DNA of 64,000 nt, taken from Gemmatimonas sp. Lineage in GTDB: Bacteria; Gemmatimonadota; Gemmatimonadetes; Gemmatimonadales; Gemmatimonadaceae. This document shows positions 16,197 to 27,006 of the stretch, one piece after another (within the stretch, counting starts at the first letter, position 1; the number at the start of each line of letters is the position of its first letter). Made by a program: the position numbers and the translations under genes. The notes beneath the pieces are model-generated. The model made no database searches, was not told the origin of the DNA, and saw only the letters and a list, made by a program, of their open reading frames with translations. The stretch covers positions 75,919 through 139,918 of the forward strand of contig NZ_JANPLK010000084.1 of the NCBI RefSeq assembly GCF_031426495.1, written 5' to 3'.

Positions 16197-17606
16197 CTAC
16201 ATCCGACCCAGCGCCCACCCCGGAAGCACGGCGAGTACGAGCGTGCCCACGAGGCACAGCGCACCCGCGGCGCGCGCCATACCGCCCGCGCGCTGCTCAC
16301 TCGGCGCCGCTTCGCCCGCCGTCATGAACAACACCTGAATCACGCGCAGGTAGAAGTAGATGCCGAGGTAGCTGCCCACGAGGCCGAGCACGGCGTACGT
16401 GGTGTAACCGGCGGCCACGACGTTCTTGAAGATCAGGAACTTGGCGGCGAAGCCCGGGAAGGGTGGCAGGCCGGCCAGCGACAGCATCGCGATGGCGATC
16501 ATTGCCGCCGCGAACGGGTTGCGATGATACAGCCCCTTGAGCGCGTCGAGCGAGTCGCGCTGCTCGTCGTCCGTGTTCTGCGGCATGACGGCGAACGCCA
16601 GTAGATTCACCACCGAATACGCCAACACATAGAACAGCACCGCCTGCATGCGCCCTTCAGCATCGCCCAGGAACCCGTAGAACAGGTAGCCCGCGTGCGC
16701 GATGGAGGAATACGCGATCATGCGACGGAAACTCTGCTGCTTGATGGCGGCCAGGTTGCCCCACACGATTGAGACGAGCGGCAGCACCAGCAGCAAGTCG
16801 ACCAGCGGTCCCGAGACATTCGCGCCGGCGAACAGACGCACGGCGGCGAGCAGCACGGCGCCCTTGGTCAGCGTGGCCATGTAGGCCGTAACCGGAATGC
16901 TGGCGCCTTCATAGGTGTCGGGCGCCCACGCATGGAACGGCACCACGGCGGCCTTGAGGAACAGCGACAGCAGCAGGAGCACGACGGCCGTGCGCGTCAT
17001 GATATCGCTCGAGGCCAGTGCCGCGCCGAATACATCGACGCTCATGGAGCCGGTCGCGCCGTACAGTAGCGACACGCCCATCAGGAAGGTGGCCGACGCG
17101 GCGCCGCTCAGCACGAGGTACTTGAACGCCGATTCGGCGCTCTGTGGTCGACGGAAGGCCAGCAGCACGAGCGCGTACACCGGCATCGCCAGTAGCTCGA
17201 GCCCCAGGAACATCACCAGGAAGCTGTCGGCCGACGGCAGCAGACACAGACCGTAAAGCGACGACAGCAGCAGGATCGAGAACTCGCCGTCAGTGAACTC
17301 GGTGCGCGACATGAGCAGCACCGGCACGGCGAGCGCCAGCAACGCGCCCTTGGCCATCAGAATGGCCGGCGTGACGGAGAACTGACCATCAAACGGTGCA
17401 GCGGCGTACGGCAAGTTCGACAACCAGAACGCCGCGGCCGACGACGCAATCACGGCACCCAGCGCCACCCACAACGCCGACCGCGATCCACGTCCAAGCA
17501 CGGCCATGATGATCACGAGTACGATGCCGCCGAGCAGGAAATGCTCGGGGAGCATCGCCAGCAGCGCGTCTTGCGCATTCACTGACGAAGTCATTGCGGC
17601 ATTCAC
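16197..17606 (-). CDS. nuoN: NADH-quinone oxidoreductase subunit N
   Basis: 469 residues, about 14 transmembrane helices, one of the three antiporter-like proton-pumping subunits of complex I. Recognisable blocks are the loop LSGAASATFLMGVSLLYGATG, the helix KAAVVPFHAWAPDTYEGA carrying the conserved pumping lysine and the broken-helix segment, and AYSSIAHAGY. Length is normal for NuoN. The start is GTG at 17606, overlapping the nuoM stop by 4 nt (GTGA), which points to translational coupling. It is the last gene of the operon. Confidence 0.97.
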   Translation of the reverse strand: MNAAMTSSVNAQDALLAMLPEHFLLGGIVLVIIMAVLGRGSRSALWVALGAVIASSAAAFWLSNLPYAAAPFDGQFSVTPAILMAKGALLALAVPVLLMSRTEFTDGEFSILLLSSLYGLCLLPSADSFLVMFLGLELLAMPVYALVLLAFRRPQSAESAFKYLVLSGAASATFLMGVSLLYGATGSMSVDVFGAALASSDIMTRTAVVLLLLSLFLKAAVVPFHAWAPDTYEGASIPVTAYMATLTKGAVLLAAVRLFAGANVSGPLVDLLLVLPLVSIVWGNLAAIKQQSFRRMIAYSSIAHAGYLFYGFLGDAEGRMQAVLFYVLAYSVVNLLAFAVMPQNTDDEQRDSLDALKGLYHRNPFAAAMIAIAMLSLAGLPPFPGFAAKFLIFKNVVAAGYTTYAVLGLVGSYLGIYFYLRVIQVLFMTAGEAAPSEQRAGGMARAAGALCLVGTLVLAVLPGWALGRM

Positions 17607-19181
17607 GGGGTCACCCCCGCTGACCCAGCAGGCGTCCGCGACGTCGTCACCAACGACTGGTACGACTTGGCCGCCAGTTCAGTCTTCTGCAACGCGCCAT
17701 CCGGGAAGAGGCCAAGCGCGAACACGGCGATCGTGAGCAAGCCGAGGATGCTCTTCTCACGCAGCGACAGGTCGAGCAACGGATGTTCCGGCGAATGGTG
17801 CGGCGCCTTCACGGCGCCGAACAGGAAGGTGAGGGCGAAGCGCAGCATGTACATCGCGCCCAGCACCACGCCGGTGACCGCCACCGACGCGAGCACCAGC
17901 GGGAGATTGTTGCCGTCCAGATGCGCCGGCCAGGCCGCCGTGAAGGCGCCCATGAGCGCGAGGAATTCACCGGTGAAGCCGCTGGTGGTGGGCAATCCCA
18001 CCGACGCCAGCGTGAAGATCATGAAGAACACCGAGTACACCGGCAGCAGGCGGGCCAAGCCGCCGTACGCCGCGAGTTCGCGCGTGTGGCAGCGATCGTA
18101 GATCATGCCGACCAGCAGGAACAGGCCGGCCGCCACCAGTCCGTGGCTCACCATCTGAATGATCGCGCCCTGAATGCCCACCAGCTCGAGACTGAGCAGC
18201 CCCAGCATCACGTAGCCCAGGTGACTGATCGACGAGTACGCGATGATCTTCTTGATGTCGGTCTGCACGAGCGCGAGGCAGGCGCCGTACACGATGCTGA
18301 TCACGGCCAGCGTCGTCAGCAGCGGCGTGAAGGCGCGGGCGGCGTCGGGAAACAGCGGGAAGCCGAGCTTCATGAAACCGTAGGTGCCCATCTTGAGCAG
18401 CACACCGGCCAGAATAACCGAGCCCGCCGTGGGCGCTTCCACGTGCGCGTCGGGGAGCCACGTGTGCAGCGGCACCATCGGCACCTTGATCGCGAACGAT
18501 AGCGCGAAGGCGCCCAGCAGGATCGTTTGCACCGACAGCGGCAGCTGCGTCTGATACAAGTCAGCGAACGCGAACGACAGCACGCCGCTGGTTTGCTGCA
18601 TGGACTGCACGAGATAGATCACCGCGGCCAGCATGAGAATGCTGCCGAACGCGGTATACAGTACGAACTTGAGCGTGGCATACACACGCCGCGCGCCGCC
18701 CCACATGCCGATGATCAGGAACATCGGGATCAGCATCGCTTCCCAGAACAGATAGAACAGGAAGAGATCCTGGGCCACGAAGGCGCCCATCATGGCGAAC
18801 TGCAGCAGCAGCACCATGACGTGAAAGAGCGGCACATCCTTCTTGATCGACGTCCACGCGCCCAGCACCACGATCGGCCCCAGGAACGCCGTGAGCAGCA
18901 CGAGCAGGATGTTGAAGCCATCGAGCCCGATCAGGTACGATACGCCCCACTGCGCGATCCACGGGAGCTGGGTGGCGAACTGCAGCCCGGCCGCGGTGGC
19001 GTCGAACTGCAGATACAGCACCGTCATCAGCGCGAACTGTACGGTCATCACGCCGGCGGCAATCAGGCGCGACAATCCATCGTTCGCACGCGCCGCCAGC
19101 AACACCAGCGACACGCCGACAATTGGCAGCCACAACACAAGGTTCAGCAGCATCGGTCCCATCGTGAACTCAGACGTGAAC

Positions 19182-19189
<8 letters not shown>
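17603..19189 (-). CDS. nuoM: NADH-quinone oxidoreductase subunit M
   Basis: 528 residues, polytopic, antiporter-like subunit M of complex I. Diagnostic segments are YLIGLDGFNILLVLLTAFLG near the N-terminus, the conserved Glu in helix 5 (YLFWEAMLIPMFLIIG), the helix IKVPMVPLHTWLPDAHVEAP with the pumping Lys, and AYSSISHLGYVMLG. ATG at 19189 begins a direct repeat (SEFTSEFT) and overlaps the nuoL end by 8 nt; the stop overlaps nuoN. Confidence 0.98.
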
Positions 19190-21083
<1,894 letters not shown>

Positions 21084-21088
21084 GCGGC

Positions 21089-21391
21089 TCAACCCTTGAG
21101 ATCCGAGTAACGATCGATGTCCATCGAGCGCTTGAAGCGCACGAGCAGCAGGACGATCGGAATAGCCAGCGCGATTTCCGCGGTGGCAACCACGAACACC
21201 AGGAACACCAGCACCGCGCCCGCAGCGTCGCCGCGCTGTTGCGAGAAGGTGACCAGGCTGAGGTTCACGCCGTTCAGCATGAGCTCCATGCACATCAGCA
21301 TGACCAGCGCATTCCGGCGTACGATCACGCCCAGCAGGCCCAGCGAGAAGAGCGCCCCCGAAAGTAGGAGCAACAGCTGCACCCTATCCAT
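21089..21391 (-). CDS. nuoK: NADH-quinone oxidoreductase subunit K
   Basis: 100 residues, three transmembrane helices. ATG at 21391 (MDRVQLLLLLSGALFSLG) is chosen over an upstream in-frame ATG because it matches the family N-terminus. The two conserved membrane glutamates are seen in LMCMELMLNGVNL and ATAEIALAIPI; they belong to the hydrophilic axis of complex I. Overlaps nuoJ by 8 nt and ends 5 nt before nuoL. Confidence 0.97.
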   Translation of the reverse strand: MDRVQLLLLLSGALFSLGLLGVIVRRNALVMLMCMELMLNGVNLSLVTFSQQRGDAAGAVLVFLVFVVATAEIALAIPIVLLLVRFKRSMDIDRYSDLKG

Positions 21392-21902
21392 TGGCCCGTC
21401 CCTGCGTCGATCCCTGCGCACGACGGCTCACCTTGATCACGGCCAGCGCGGCCACGATCACGGCCACCAGAAACACCGACGTGAGCTCGAACTCCAGCCA
21501 GTACTGCGAGAGGAATGCCGTCGAGAACTGCGTCAGGCTGAACGGCGGTGCACCAGGTGCCGTGAGGACATCGGCCGAACTGCGGTACACGCTGATGCCC
21601 AGCACACCGACCAGCGCCGCACACGCCATCACACCAGGGACGAGCCATCGGGAGTATCGCGCATTGCCCGGCGCCTCGCGCACCTCGAGCAGCATGATCA
21701 CGTACACCATGAACACCATCACCGCGCCCACATAGATCAGCACCTGGAAGGCGGCGATGAAGTGCACGCCCAGCAGTCCATAGATGCCGCCCAGCATGAC
21801 CATCGTCGTGATCAGTGCCAGCGCCACGCGCATGGGCTCACGAATCACGAGCATCAGCACGGCCGAGATGAGCGCGATCACGCCCATCAGGCCCAGAATC
21901 AA
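21384..21902 (-). CDS. nuoJ: NADH-quinone oxidoreductase subunit J
   Basis: 172 residues, five predicted membrane helices. Family blocks are ALISAVLMLVIREPMRVAL, GIYGLLGVHFIAAFQVLIYVGAVMVFMVYVIML (the helix with the pi-bulge, near Tyr) and a less conserved second half. The start is inferred as TTG at 21902, forming a TTGA overlap with the nuoI stop; the first ATG in frame is eight codons later and would cut the first helix. Typical NuoJ length supports the TTG. Confidence 0.94.
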   Translation of the reverse strand: MILGLMGVIALISAVLMLVIREPMRVALALITTMVMLGGIYGLLGVHFIAAFQVLIYVGAVMVFMVYVIMLLEVREAPGNARYSRWLVPGVMACAALVGVLGISVYRSSADVLTAPGAPPFSLTQFSTAFLSQYWLEFELTSVFLVAVIVAALAVIKVSRRAQGSTQGRANG

Positions 21903-22555
21903 TGTGTCGATGACTCGCGCCCTCGCAGAATGCTGTCGCTGACCTTCAAGGCGACCGGCTTCGGTGGATACGGCTTGAGTACGTCCTGCTTCGGATTCCA
22001 GGTCAGCATCTCTTCCATCGTGAGCCACATGTTGTAGCGATCGCCCGACACGAGGTTGGGGATGTCCTGCTCCATGCGGATGGCATCTTCCGGACAGGCT
22101 TCGACGCAGAGGCCGCAGAACACGCAGCGCGAGTAGTCGATCTCGAAGCGGATCGGCGACTTGGGGTGTGCCGGATCGTTGATGTCGAAGGCGGACTCGA
22201 TCTCGATCACCTTCGCGGGGCACACGGTCGCACACATGTTGCACGCGATACACTGCGGCGACCCATCGGGACGCTGCGTGAGGATATGCTTGCCGCGGTT
22301 GGCCGGCGCAAAATCGGCGCGCTTCTCTTCGGGATAGTACGTGGTGATGGCCCCACGACGGCCGGTGATCCATTTACCCATGTTGCGCAGGAAGATCCCG
22401 GTCGTAATGGCCAACCCGCGTAGCACTTCCGGCAGGTATGCCTTCTCCCACCACGTCATGGTGGGCTCGTTCCAATACTGCTTCCGCTCGTACTTCACGG
22501 TGCGCACAACAGGCGTAGCCGGAGGCTTCACGTCGGGCTTGATCGGCGTGGTCAC
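21899..22555 (-). CDS. nuoI: NADH-quinone oxidoreductase subunit I (2x[4Fe-4S] ferredoxin type)
   Basis: 218 residues from GTG at 22555, which overlaps the nuoH stop (GTGA); upstream open frame is a nuoH shadow. Two ferredoxin motifs bind clusters N6a and N6b: Cys102, 105, 108, 112 (CIACNMCATVCP) and Cys144, 147, 150, 154 (CVFCGLCVEACP). The YPEEKR motif before the first cluster is typical. It carries electrons between NuoG and NuoB at the base of the peripheral arm. The N-terminal 30 residues are a basic extension of variable sequence. Confidence 0.97.
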   Translation of the reverse strand: MTTPIKPDVKPPATPVVRTVKYERKQYWNEPTMTWWEKAYLPEVLRGLAITTGIFLRNMGKWITGRRGAITTYYPEEKRADFAPANRGKHILTQRPDGSPQCIACNMCATVCPAKVIEIESAFDINDPAHPKSPIRFEIDYSRCVFCGLCVEACPEDAIRMEQDIPNLVSGDRYNMWLTMEEMLTWNPKQDVLKPYPPKPVALKVSDSILRGRESSTH

Positions 22556-23706
22556 TGGCCACCCCCCATCAGCCACATGGCCACGGCGGTTACCACCAGA
22601 TTCGCCAGCGATAGTGGCAGCAGCATCTTCCACGCGAACGACAGCATCTGGTCGTACCGGAAACGGGGCAGTGACCAGCGGATCTGGATCTGGATCACGC
22701 ACATCAGGAAGACCTTGGCCAGGAAGCCGAGCATCTGCAGCGGCACCACGAATCCATGGCTCAACGCGATCGTATGGCCGCCGGGAAACAGGAAGCCGGC
22801 GTCGCTCATGAAGGGCAGGTTGTAGCCACCGAGAAACAGCGTGACGAACAGCGCACCGACGATCGCGATCTGAATGAACTCGGCGAACATGAAGAGGCCC
22901 ATCTTCATGGCGCTGTATTCGGTGTAGTAGCCGGCCACCAGTTCCGACTCCGCCTCCGGCAGGTCGAACGGAATACGCTTGTTCTCGGCGATCGCCGCCG
23001 TGAGAAACAGGAACGCCGCGAAGGGCTGCATGAACACGCCCCACTTAGGCAGCACGCCCAGCATCACGCCCGACTGCTGACGTACGATGGATCCCAGATC
23101 GACCGTGCCGTACACCAGGATCAGCCCCATGATGGTGAGGGCCATGACCAGCTCGTACGAAATCATCTGCGAGCCGGCCCGCAGTCCGCCCAGGAGTGAG
23201 AATTTGTTCTCCGAGCTCCAGCCGGCCAGCATCGTGCCGATGATCGTGAGTCCGCTGAAGGCGAAGACGATCAGGATGCCCGCGTCGAGCTGCGCGATCT
23301 GCAGCGGGTACGTGCGGCCACCGAACCACGAGCCCAGCGACGGAAATAGCTGGGCAGGATCGAGCGTGCCGCCGAACGGGATCACGGCAAACACCAGCAG
23401 CACCGGCGCGAACACGATGAACGGCGCCAGAAAATACCCCAGCGCGTCGTGCGTCTTCGGCTTGAAATTCTCCTTCAGGAGCATCTTCAAGCCGTCGGCC
23501 ATACCGTGAAAGAGTCCCAGCCACACCAACTTGATATTGGTGAACGGGATCTTGATGTAGGCGCGATTGGCGCCGATCCGGTCCGACATCACGGCAGCCT
23601 GCTTGCGCTCCACCCACGTGAGCAGCCCGCCGAAGCTGAGCAGTACCACAATGGCATACGTGATGAACACCAGCGACACGACCAGATCGGGCATGAATAC
23701 GTTCAT
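22552..23706 (-). CDS. nuoH: NADH-quinone oxidoreductase subunit H
   Basis: 384 residues from ATG at 23706, overlapping the nuoG stop by 4 nt. Subunit H forms much of the quinone channel. Family signatures: LLTWVERKQAAVMSDRIGANRA in the first helix-loop, then FDLPEAESELVAGYYTEYSAMKMGLFMFAEF, the loop with the essential acidic residues at the quinone cavity, and a C-terminal RWSLPRFRYDQMLSFAWK. About eight transmembrane helices. A slightly longer periplasmic loop (LFPSLGSWFGGRTYPLQ) precedes helix 3. Confidence 0.98.
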   Translation of the reverse strand: MNVFMPDLVVSLVFITYAIVVLLSFGGLLTWVERKQAAVMSDRIGANRAYIKIPFTNIKLVWLGLFHGMADGLKMLLKENFKPKTHDALGYFLAPFIVFAPVLLVFAVIPFGGTLDPAQLFPSLGSWFGGRTYPLQIAQLDAGILIVFAFSGLTIIGTMLAGWSSENKFSLLGGLRAGSQMISYELVMALTIMGLILVYGTVDLGSIVRQQSGVMLGVLPKWGVFMQPFAAFLFLTAAIAENKRIPFDLPEAESELVAGYYTEYSAMKMGLFMFAEFIQIAIVGALFVTLFLGGYNLPFMSDAGFLFPGGHTIALSHGFVVPLQMLGFLAKVFLMCVIQIQIRWSLPRFRYDQMLSFAWKMLLPLSLANLVVTAVAMWLMGGGQ

Positions 23707-25184
23707 ACCGGCGTTCCCGCGGCAAGCGCGGTAAATAGCGCTTCGGCGTGCACGATGCTGGGCTTCACCGGGAAGCACGCTTCGAACGGCGTGACGACGC
23801 CTTTAAAGTTCGTGTAGTGGCCGTTGCGTTCGGTCTGCACGCTGATGGGAATGAACACATCGGCGGTGGAGTTGGCGGCATGCGCGTACGAATCGAGGCG
23901 GATCACTTTCGCCCCACTCGGCACCAGCGCGCTGTCGAACCCTTCGCCCCACACCAGCACCACATCGGTGTCGGCCGGCAGCGCATCACTTACACGCTCG
24001 GGGAGCGCTGGATACAGCGCCAGCGCCGCCTTGCGGTTGGGATTCTTGTCGGGCTTGATAAGCAGATGATCTTCGATCACTTCGCCGGGAAGCGGCAGGT
24101 GATCGGCCTTCACGAAGCCCGGCACCGTGGTGCCGAACGCGGCATGGAACGCCGCCAACTCCTCGTTGGAACCCCAGCTCGACACGATCGCCACCGGCTT
24201 CTTTGCCGCCGCCATCAACTTCGCGGCCGCCGCAATCGCCGCCGAGAGATCCACCGGCGCCCCCCGCTGCAGCGACTGCTCGGCGCGCGGCCGTTCGAAC
24301 AGCTGCGCGAGGTCACGGGCCTTGTTGCACACCCACAGGCCGTTCACCTCGGGATTCTCGTGCGGCGTGATGCGATCGATCGTCGTATTCAGGCGCGGGT
24401 CGAGCGCGTTCAGCTTCCACTCGTGCTTGCGGTGCCACACATCGATGCTGCAGCCGCGCTCGCAGCCGGGGCATACCGACTTCGTGGCCTGCAGGTACCA
24501 CACGCGCGCATGCGTCATCAGCTCGGTGGAGAGCAGCGCCCCCACCGGGCAGAGGTCGATCACGTTGTCGGAGTAGACGTCGAGGTTGAAATCGGCGTCT
24601 TCGGCCGGCCGGATCAGCGCATGGTCGCCGCGGTTCACGGCGCCCAGCGCCTTCGAGCCCGACACTTCGTTCGTGAAGCGGACACAGAGCGTGCACATGA
24701 TGCACCGCTCGTTGTCCAGCATGATCCGGTCGGACAGCGGGAAGAACTTGGTGGCGTGCGTTTTCGGATCGCGCGACTTCGACGCGGCGCCGTTCAATTC
24801 GTAGTGATAGTCCTGCAGCAGGCACTCACCCGACTTGTTGCAGACGCCACAATCAACCGGGTGGTTGAGCGTGATGAACTGCATCGTGTCCTGGTTGAGC
24901 GTCTTGATCTTCTCCGACTTGGTCAGGACCCGCATGCCCGCCGTCACTGGCATGTTGCAGGCGATATCGAACCACGGGTCGCCCGAGTCCTGCTCGATCT
25001 CCACCATGCAGATGCGGCAGTTGCCCGGCACCGACAGCTGCGGATGCCAGCAGAAGTGCGGGATCTCCACACCATTGGCGCGCGCAGCCTGGATGACGGT
25101 CTGCCCGTCGACGGCCTGCATCGGCACGCCATCAATGGCGAAGTCGAGCATCTTCTTGGCGGCCGGCATCACGGCATCACTCAC
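23703..25184 (-). CDS. nuoG: NADH-quinone oxidoreductase subunit G, short form
   Basis: 493 residues from GTG at 25184, overlapping nuoF. N-terminal [2Fe-2S] ferredoxin fold with Cys45, 56, 59 and 76; then the His/Cys cluster (His108, Cys112, 115, 121), then Cys161, 164, 167 with a later Cys in LCPVGAL, and a CPGCERGCSI motif of the fourth cluster seen in many bacterial NuoG proteins. The rest is a molybdopterin-oxidoreductase-like domain that is clearly reduced relative to the roughly 900-residue Escherichia protein. Short NuoG forms are common outside enterics. Role: electron wire from NuoF/E to NuoI. Confidence 0.95.
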   Translation of the reverse strand: MSDAVMPAAKKMLDFAIDGVPMQAVDGQTVIQAARANGVEIPHFCWHPQLSVPGNCRICMVEIEQDSGDPWFDIACNMPVTAGMRVLTKSEKIKTLNQDTMQFITLNHPVDCGVCNKSGECLLQDYHYELNGAASKSRDPKTHATKFFPLSDRIMLDNERCIMCTLCVRFTNEVSGSKALGAVNRGDHALIRPAEDADFNLDVYSDNVIDLCPVGALLSTELMTHARVWYLQATKSVCPGCERGCSIDVWHRKHEWKLNALDPRLNTTIDRITPHENPEVNGLWVCNKARDLAQLFERPRAEQSLQRGAPVDLSAAIAAAAKLMAAAKKPVAIVSSWGSNEELAAFHAAFGTTVPGFVKADHLPLPGEVIEDHLLIKPDKNPNRKAALALYPALPERVSDALPADTDVVLVWGEGFDSALVPSGAKVIRLDSYAHAANSTADVFIPISVQTERNGHYTNFKGVVTPFEACFPVKPSIVHAEALFTALAAGTPV

Positions 25185-26524
25185 GAGGCAGCTCCGACGA
25201 GCGCATTCGCGAACGGAGACGTCGCGAACGGAGACGTCGCGAACGGGTCGTCGACGGTCAGGTTGCCGTCGTACATGGAGCGTCCGTTCGTGATGTAGTA
25301 CTCGAACTCTTCACGGTAGTGATCGAGGATAGCCGAACAGGCGTACCCCGCCGAATCACCGAGACTGCAGATGGTGGTACCGTCGTTCGCCTCGGAGATC
25401 TTGTACAGCTGGTCGATGTCCTCGGGGCGTCCACCGCCGGCCACGATACGATTCAGAATGCGCTCCATCCAGCCCATTCCCTGACGGCACGGTGTGCACT
25501 GACCGCACGACTCATGGTGGTAGAAGCGCTGAATGACCGCCGCCAAGCGCACCATGCAGGTGCCTTCGGCGATGGCGATCATGCCGCCCGAGCCGACCTG
25601 CGAACCCGCCGCTACCGCCGAGTTGTGGTCGAGGGTGACGCCTTCGATTTCGCTGGCGCTGAGCAGCTTGGTGGAGACGCCGCCGGGGATGATGCACTTG
25701 AGCGCCTTCCCGTTCTGCATGCCACCGCAGTCTTCGTAGATGAACTTCGTCCACGAGTAGCCGTACTCGACCTCGTACACGCCCGGCTTGGCGATATGGC
25801 CGGAAATCGAGATCATCTGTGTGCCTGGGCTCTTGGGCGTGCCCACCTTCCTGAATTCCGTAGCCCCAAGGCGGAGGATCACCGGCACGTTCGCCAGTGT
25901 TTCCACGTTGTTCACGACGGTGGGCTTCTGGTACAGCCCCTTCACCGTGAGACGGGGCGGCCGATTGCGCGGCCAGCCCTTCTTGCCTTCGAGCGACGCC
26001 AGCATGGCCGACGCCTCGCCGCACACATACGAGCCGGCGCCGCGATACAGCACCACGTCGAGCGAGTAGCCGGTGCCGAGAATGTTCTCGCCAAGTAGCC
26101 CTGCGGCGTACGCCTCTTCGATGGCCTCGGCCATGCGACGATGCGCCAGATCGAACTCGCCGCGGATGTAGATGAACGCGTGACGCCCTTCCAGCGCGTA
26201 CGAGCCGATGATCAGCCCTTCGAGCGCCATGTGCGGCACGCACTCCATGAGCCAGCGGTCCTTGAAGGTGCCCGGCTCGCCTTCGTCGGCATTCATGCAG
26301 ACGTAGTGCGGCTCACCGTCACCCAACTTGACCACGCCCCACTTGCGACCGGCCGGAAACGCCGCGCCGCCGTGCCCGAGCAGGCCCGCGGCCGCGACTT
26401 CCTTGGTCACGTCGGTCGGTGTCATGCGCAGCGCCTTCTCCAACGCCTGGTAGCCGAGGCGCGTGCGATACTCGACGAGCGTGTGCGACGTCTCGGTCAC
26501 GGGGAAGTTCATGAAGAATTTCAC
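25181..26524 (-). CDS. nuoF: NADH-quinone oxidoreductase subunit F
   Basis: 447 residues; GTG at 26524 overlaps the nuoE stop (GTGA). It is the NADH-oxidising flavoprotein: LLGHGGAAFPAGRKWG (48-63) forms the NADH/FMN glycine-rich loops, EPGTFKDR lies at 83-90, and the N3 [4Fe-4S] cluster is bound by Cys340, 343, 346 (ESCGQCTPC) and Cys386. The extreme C-terminus contains an SPFAT pentapeptide duplicated by a 15-bp tandem repeat, beyond the normal family end, so it is probably a harmless recent expansion. Confidence 0.98.
   Translation of the reverse strand: MKFFMNFPVTETSHTLVEYRTRLGYQALEKALRMTPTDVTKEVAAAGLLGHGGAAFPAGRKWGVVKLGDGEPHYVCMNADEGEPGTFKDRWLMECVPHMALEGLIIGSYALEGRHAFIYIRGEFDLAHRRMAEAIEEAYAAGLLGENILGTGYSLDVVLYRGAGSYVCGEASAMLASLEGKKGWPRNRPPRLTVKGLYQKPTVVNNVETLANVPVILRLGATEFRKVGTPKSPGTQMISISGHIAKPGVYEVEYGYSWTKFIYEDCGGMQNGKALKCIIPGGVSTKLLSASEIEGVTLDHNSAVAAGSQVGSGGMIAIAEGTCMVRLAAVIQRFYHHESCGQCTPCRQGMGWMERILNRIVAGGGRPEDIDQLYKISEANDGTTICSLGDSAGYACSAILDHYREEFEYYITNGRSMYDGNLTVDDPFATSPFATSPFANALVGAAS
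25207..25247. repeat. 15-bp tandem repeat in the 3' end of nuoF
   Basis: The unit TCGCGAACGGAGACG occurs at 25207-25221 and 25222-25236, with a partial third copy to 25247. On the coding strand it adds the pentapeptide SPFAT. The unit is in frame, so copy-number changes would not break nuoF. Confidence 0.85.
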
Positions 26525-27006
26525 AGCGTCCCCTTCAACTCAGTGAGGAGTGCGTCCACCGAGGCCGGCGTCAGGTTCTCGAAGTAGGCGTCGCCCACCA
26601 TCATCATCGGCGCCGTGCCACAGGAGGCCAAGCATTCCACCGTCGTCAGCGTGAACTGTCCATCGGCGGTGGTTTCGCCGGGCTTGATGCCGAGGCGCCC
26701 GCAGAGATGCTTCACCAGTCCTTCGGCACCACGCAATGAGCAGCTCACATTGTGGCAGACCTGGATGTGATGCTTGCCCAGCGGCACGCGCGTGAACTGC
26801 GTGTAGAAAGCCACGACTTCATCGATCTGTGTGCGCGGGACGCCCAGGTATGCGGTGAGGTCGCTGATATCTTCGTCGGCGATGTAGCCGCGCTCTTCCT
26901 GAATGCGACGCAGCGCGGGAATCGAGAGCGAACCGTCGAAGCCAGCCGGATAGCGGCCCTTCCACTGTTCGAACTCGGGAATCAAGCGTTGGACGAGACC
27001 GGTCAT
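26521..27006 (-). CDS. nuoE: NADH-quinone oxidoreductase subunit E
   Basis: 161 residues from ATG at 27006, overlapping the nuoD stop by 4 nt; the long upstream open frame is antisense-like shadow over nuoD. Thioredoxin-like [2Fe-2S] protein with ligands Cys84, Cys89 (VCHNVSC), Cys125 and Cys129 (VECLASC), binding cluster N1a. The N-terminal helical bundle (LSIPALRRIQEERGYI) is typical. Pairs with NuoF in the NADH dehydrogenase module. Confidence 0.98.
   Translation of the reverse strand: MTGLVQRLIPEFEQWKGRYPAGFDGSLSIPALRRIQEERGYIADEDISDLTAYLGVPRTQIDEVVAFYTQFTRVPLGKHHIQVCHNVSCSLRGAEGLVKHLCGRLGIKPGETTADGQFTLTTVECLASCGTAPMMMVGDAYFENLTPASVDALLTELKGTL

Noticed and set aside
23748..25298. Plus-strand frame of 516 codons over nuoG.
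   Set aside because: Antisense shadow of nuoG/nuoH in a GC-rich genome; the opposite strand has full cluster motifs and overlaps as expected.
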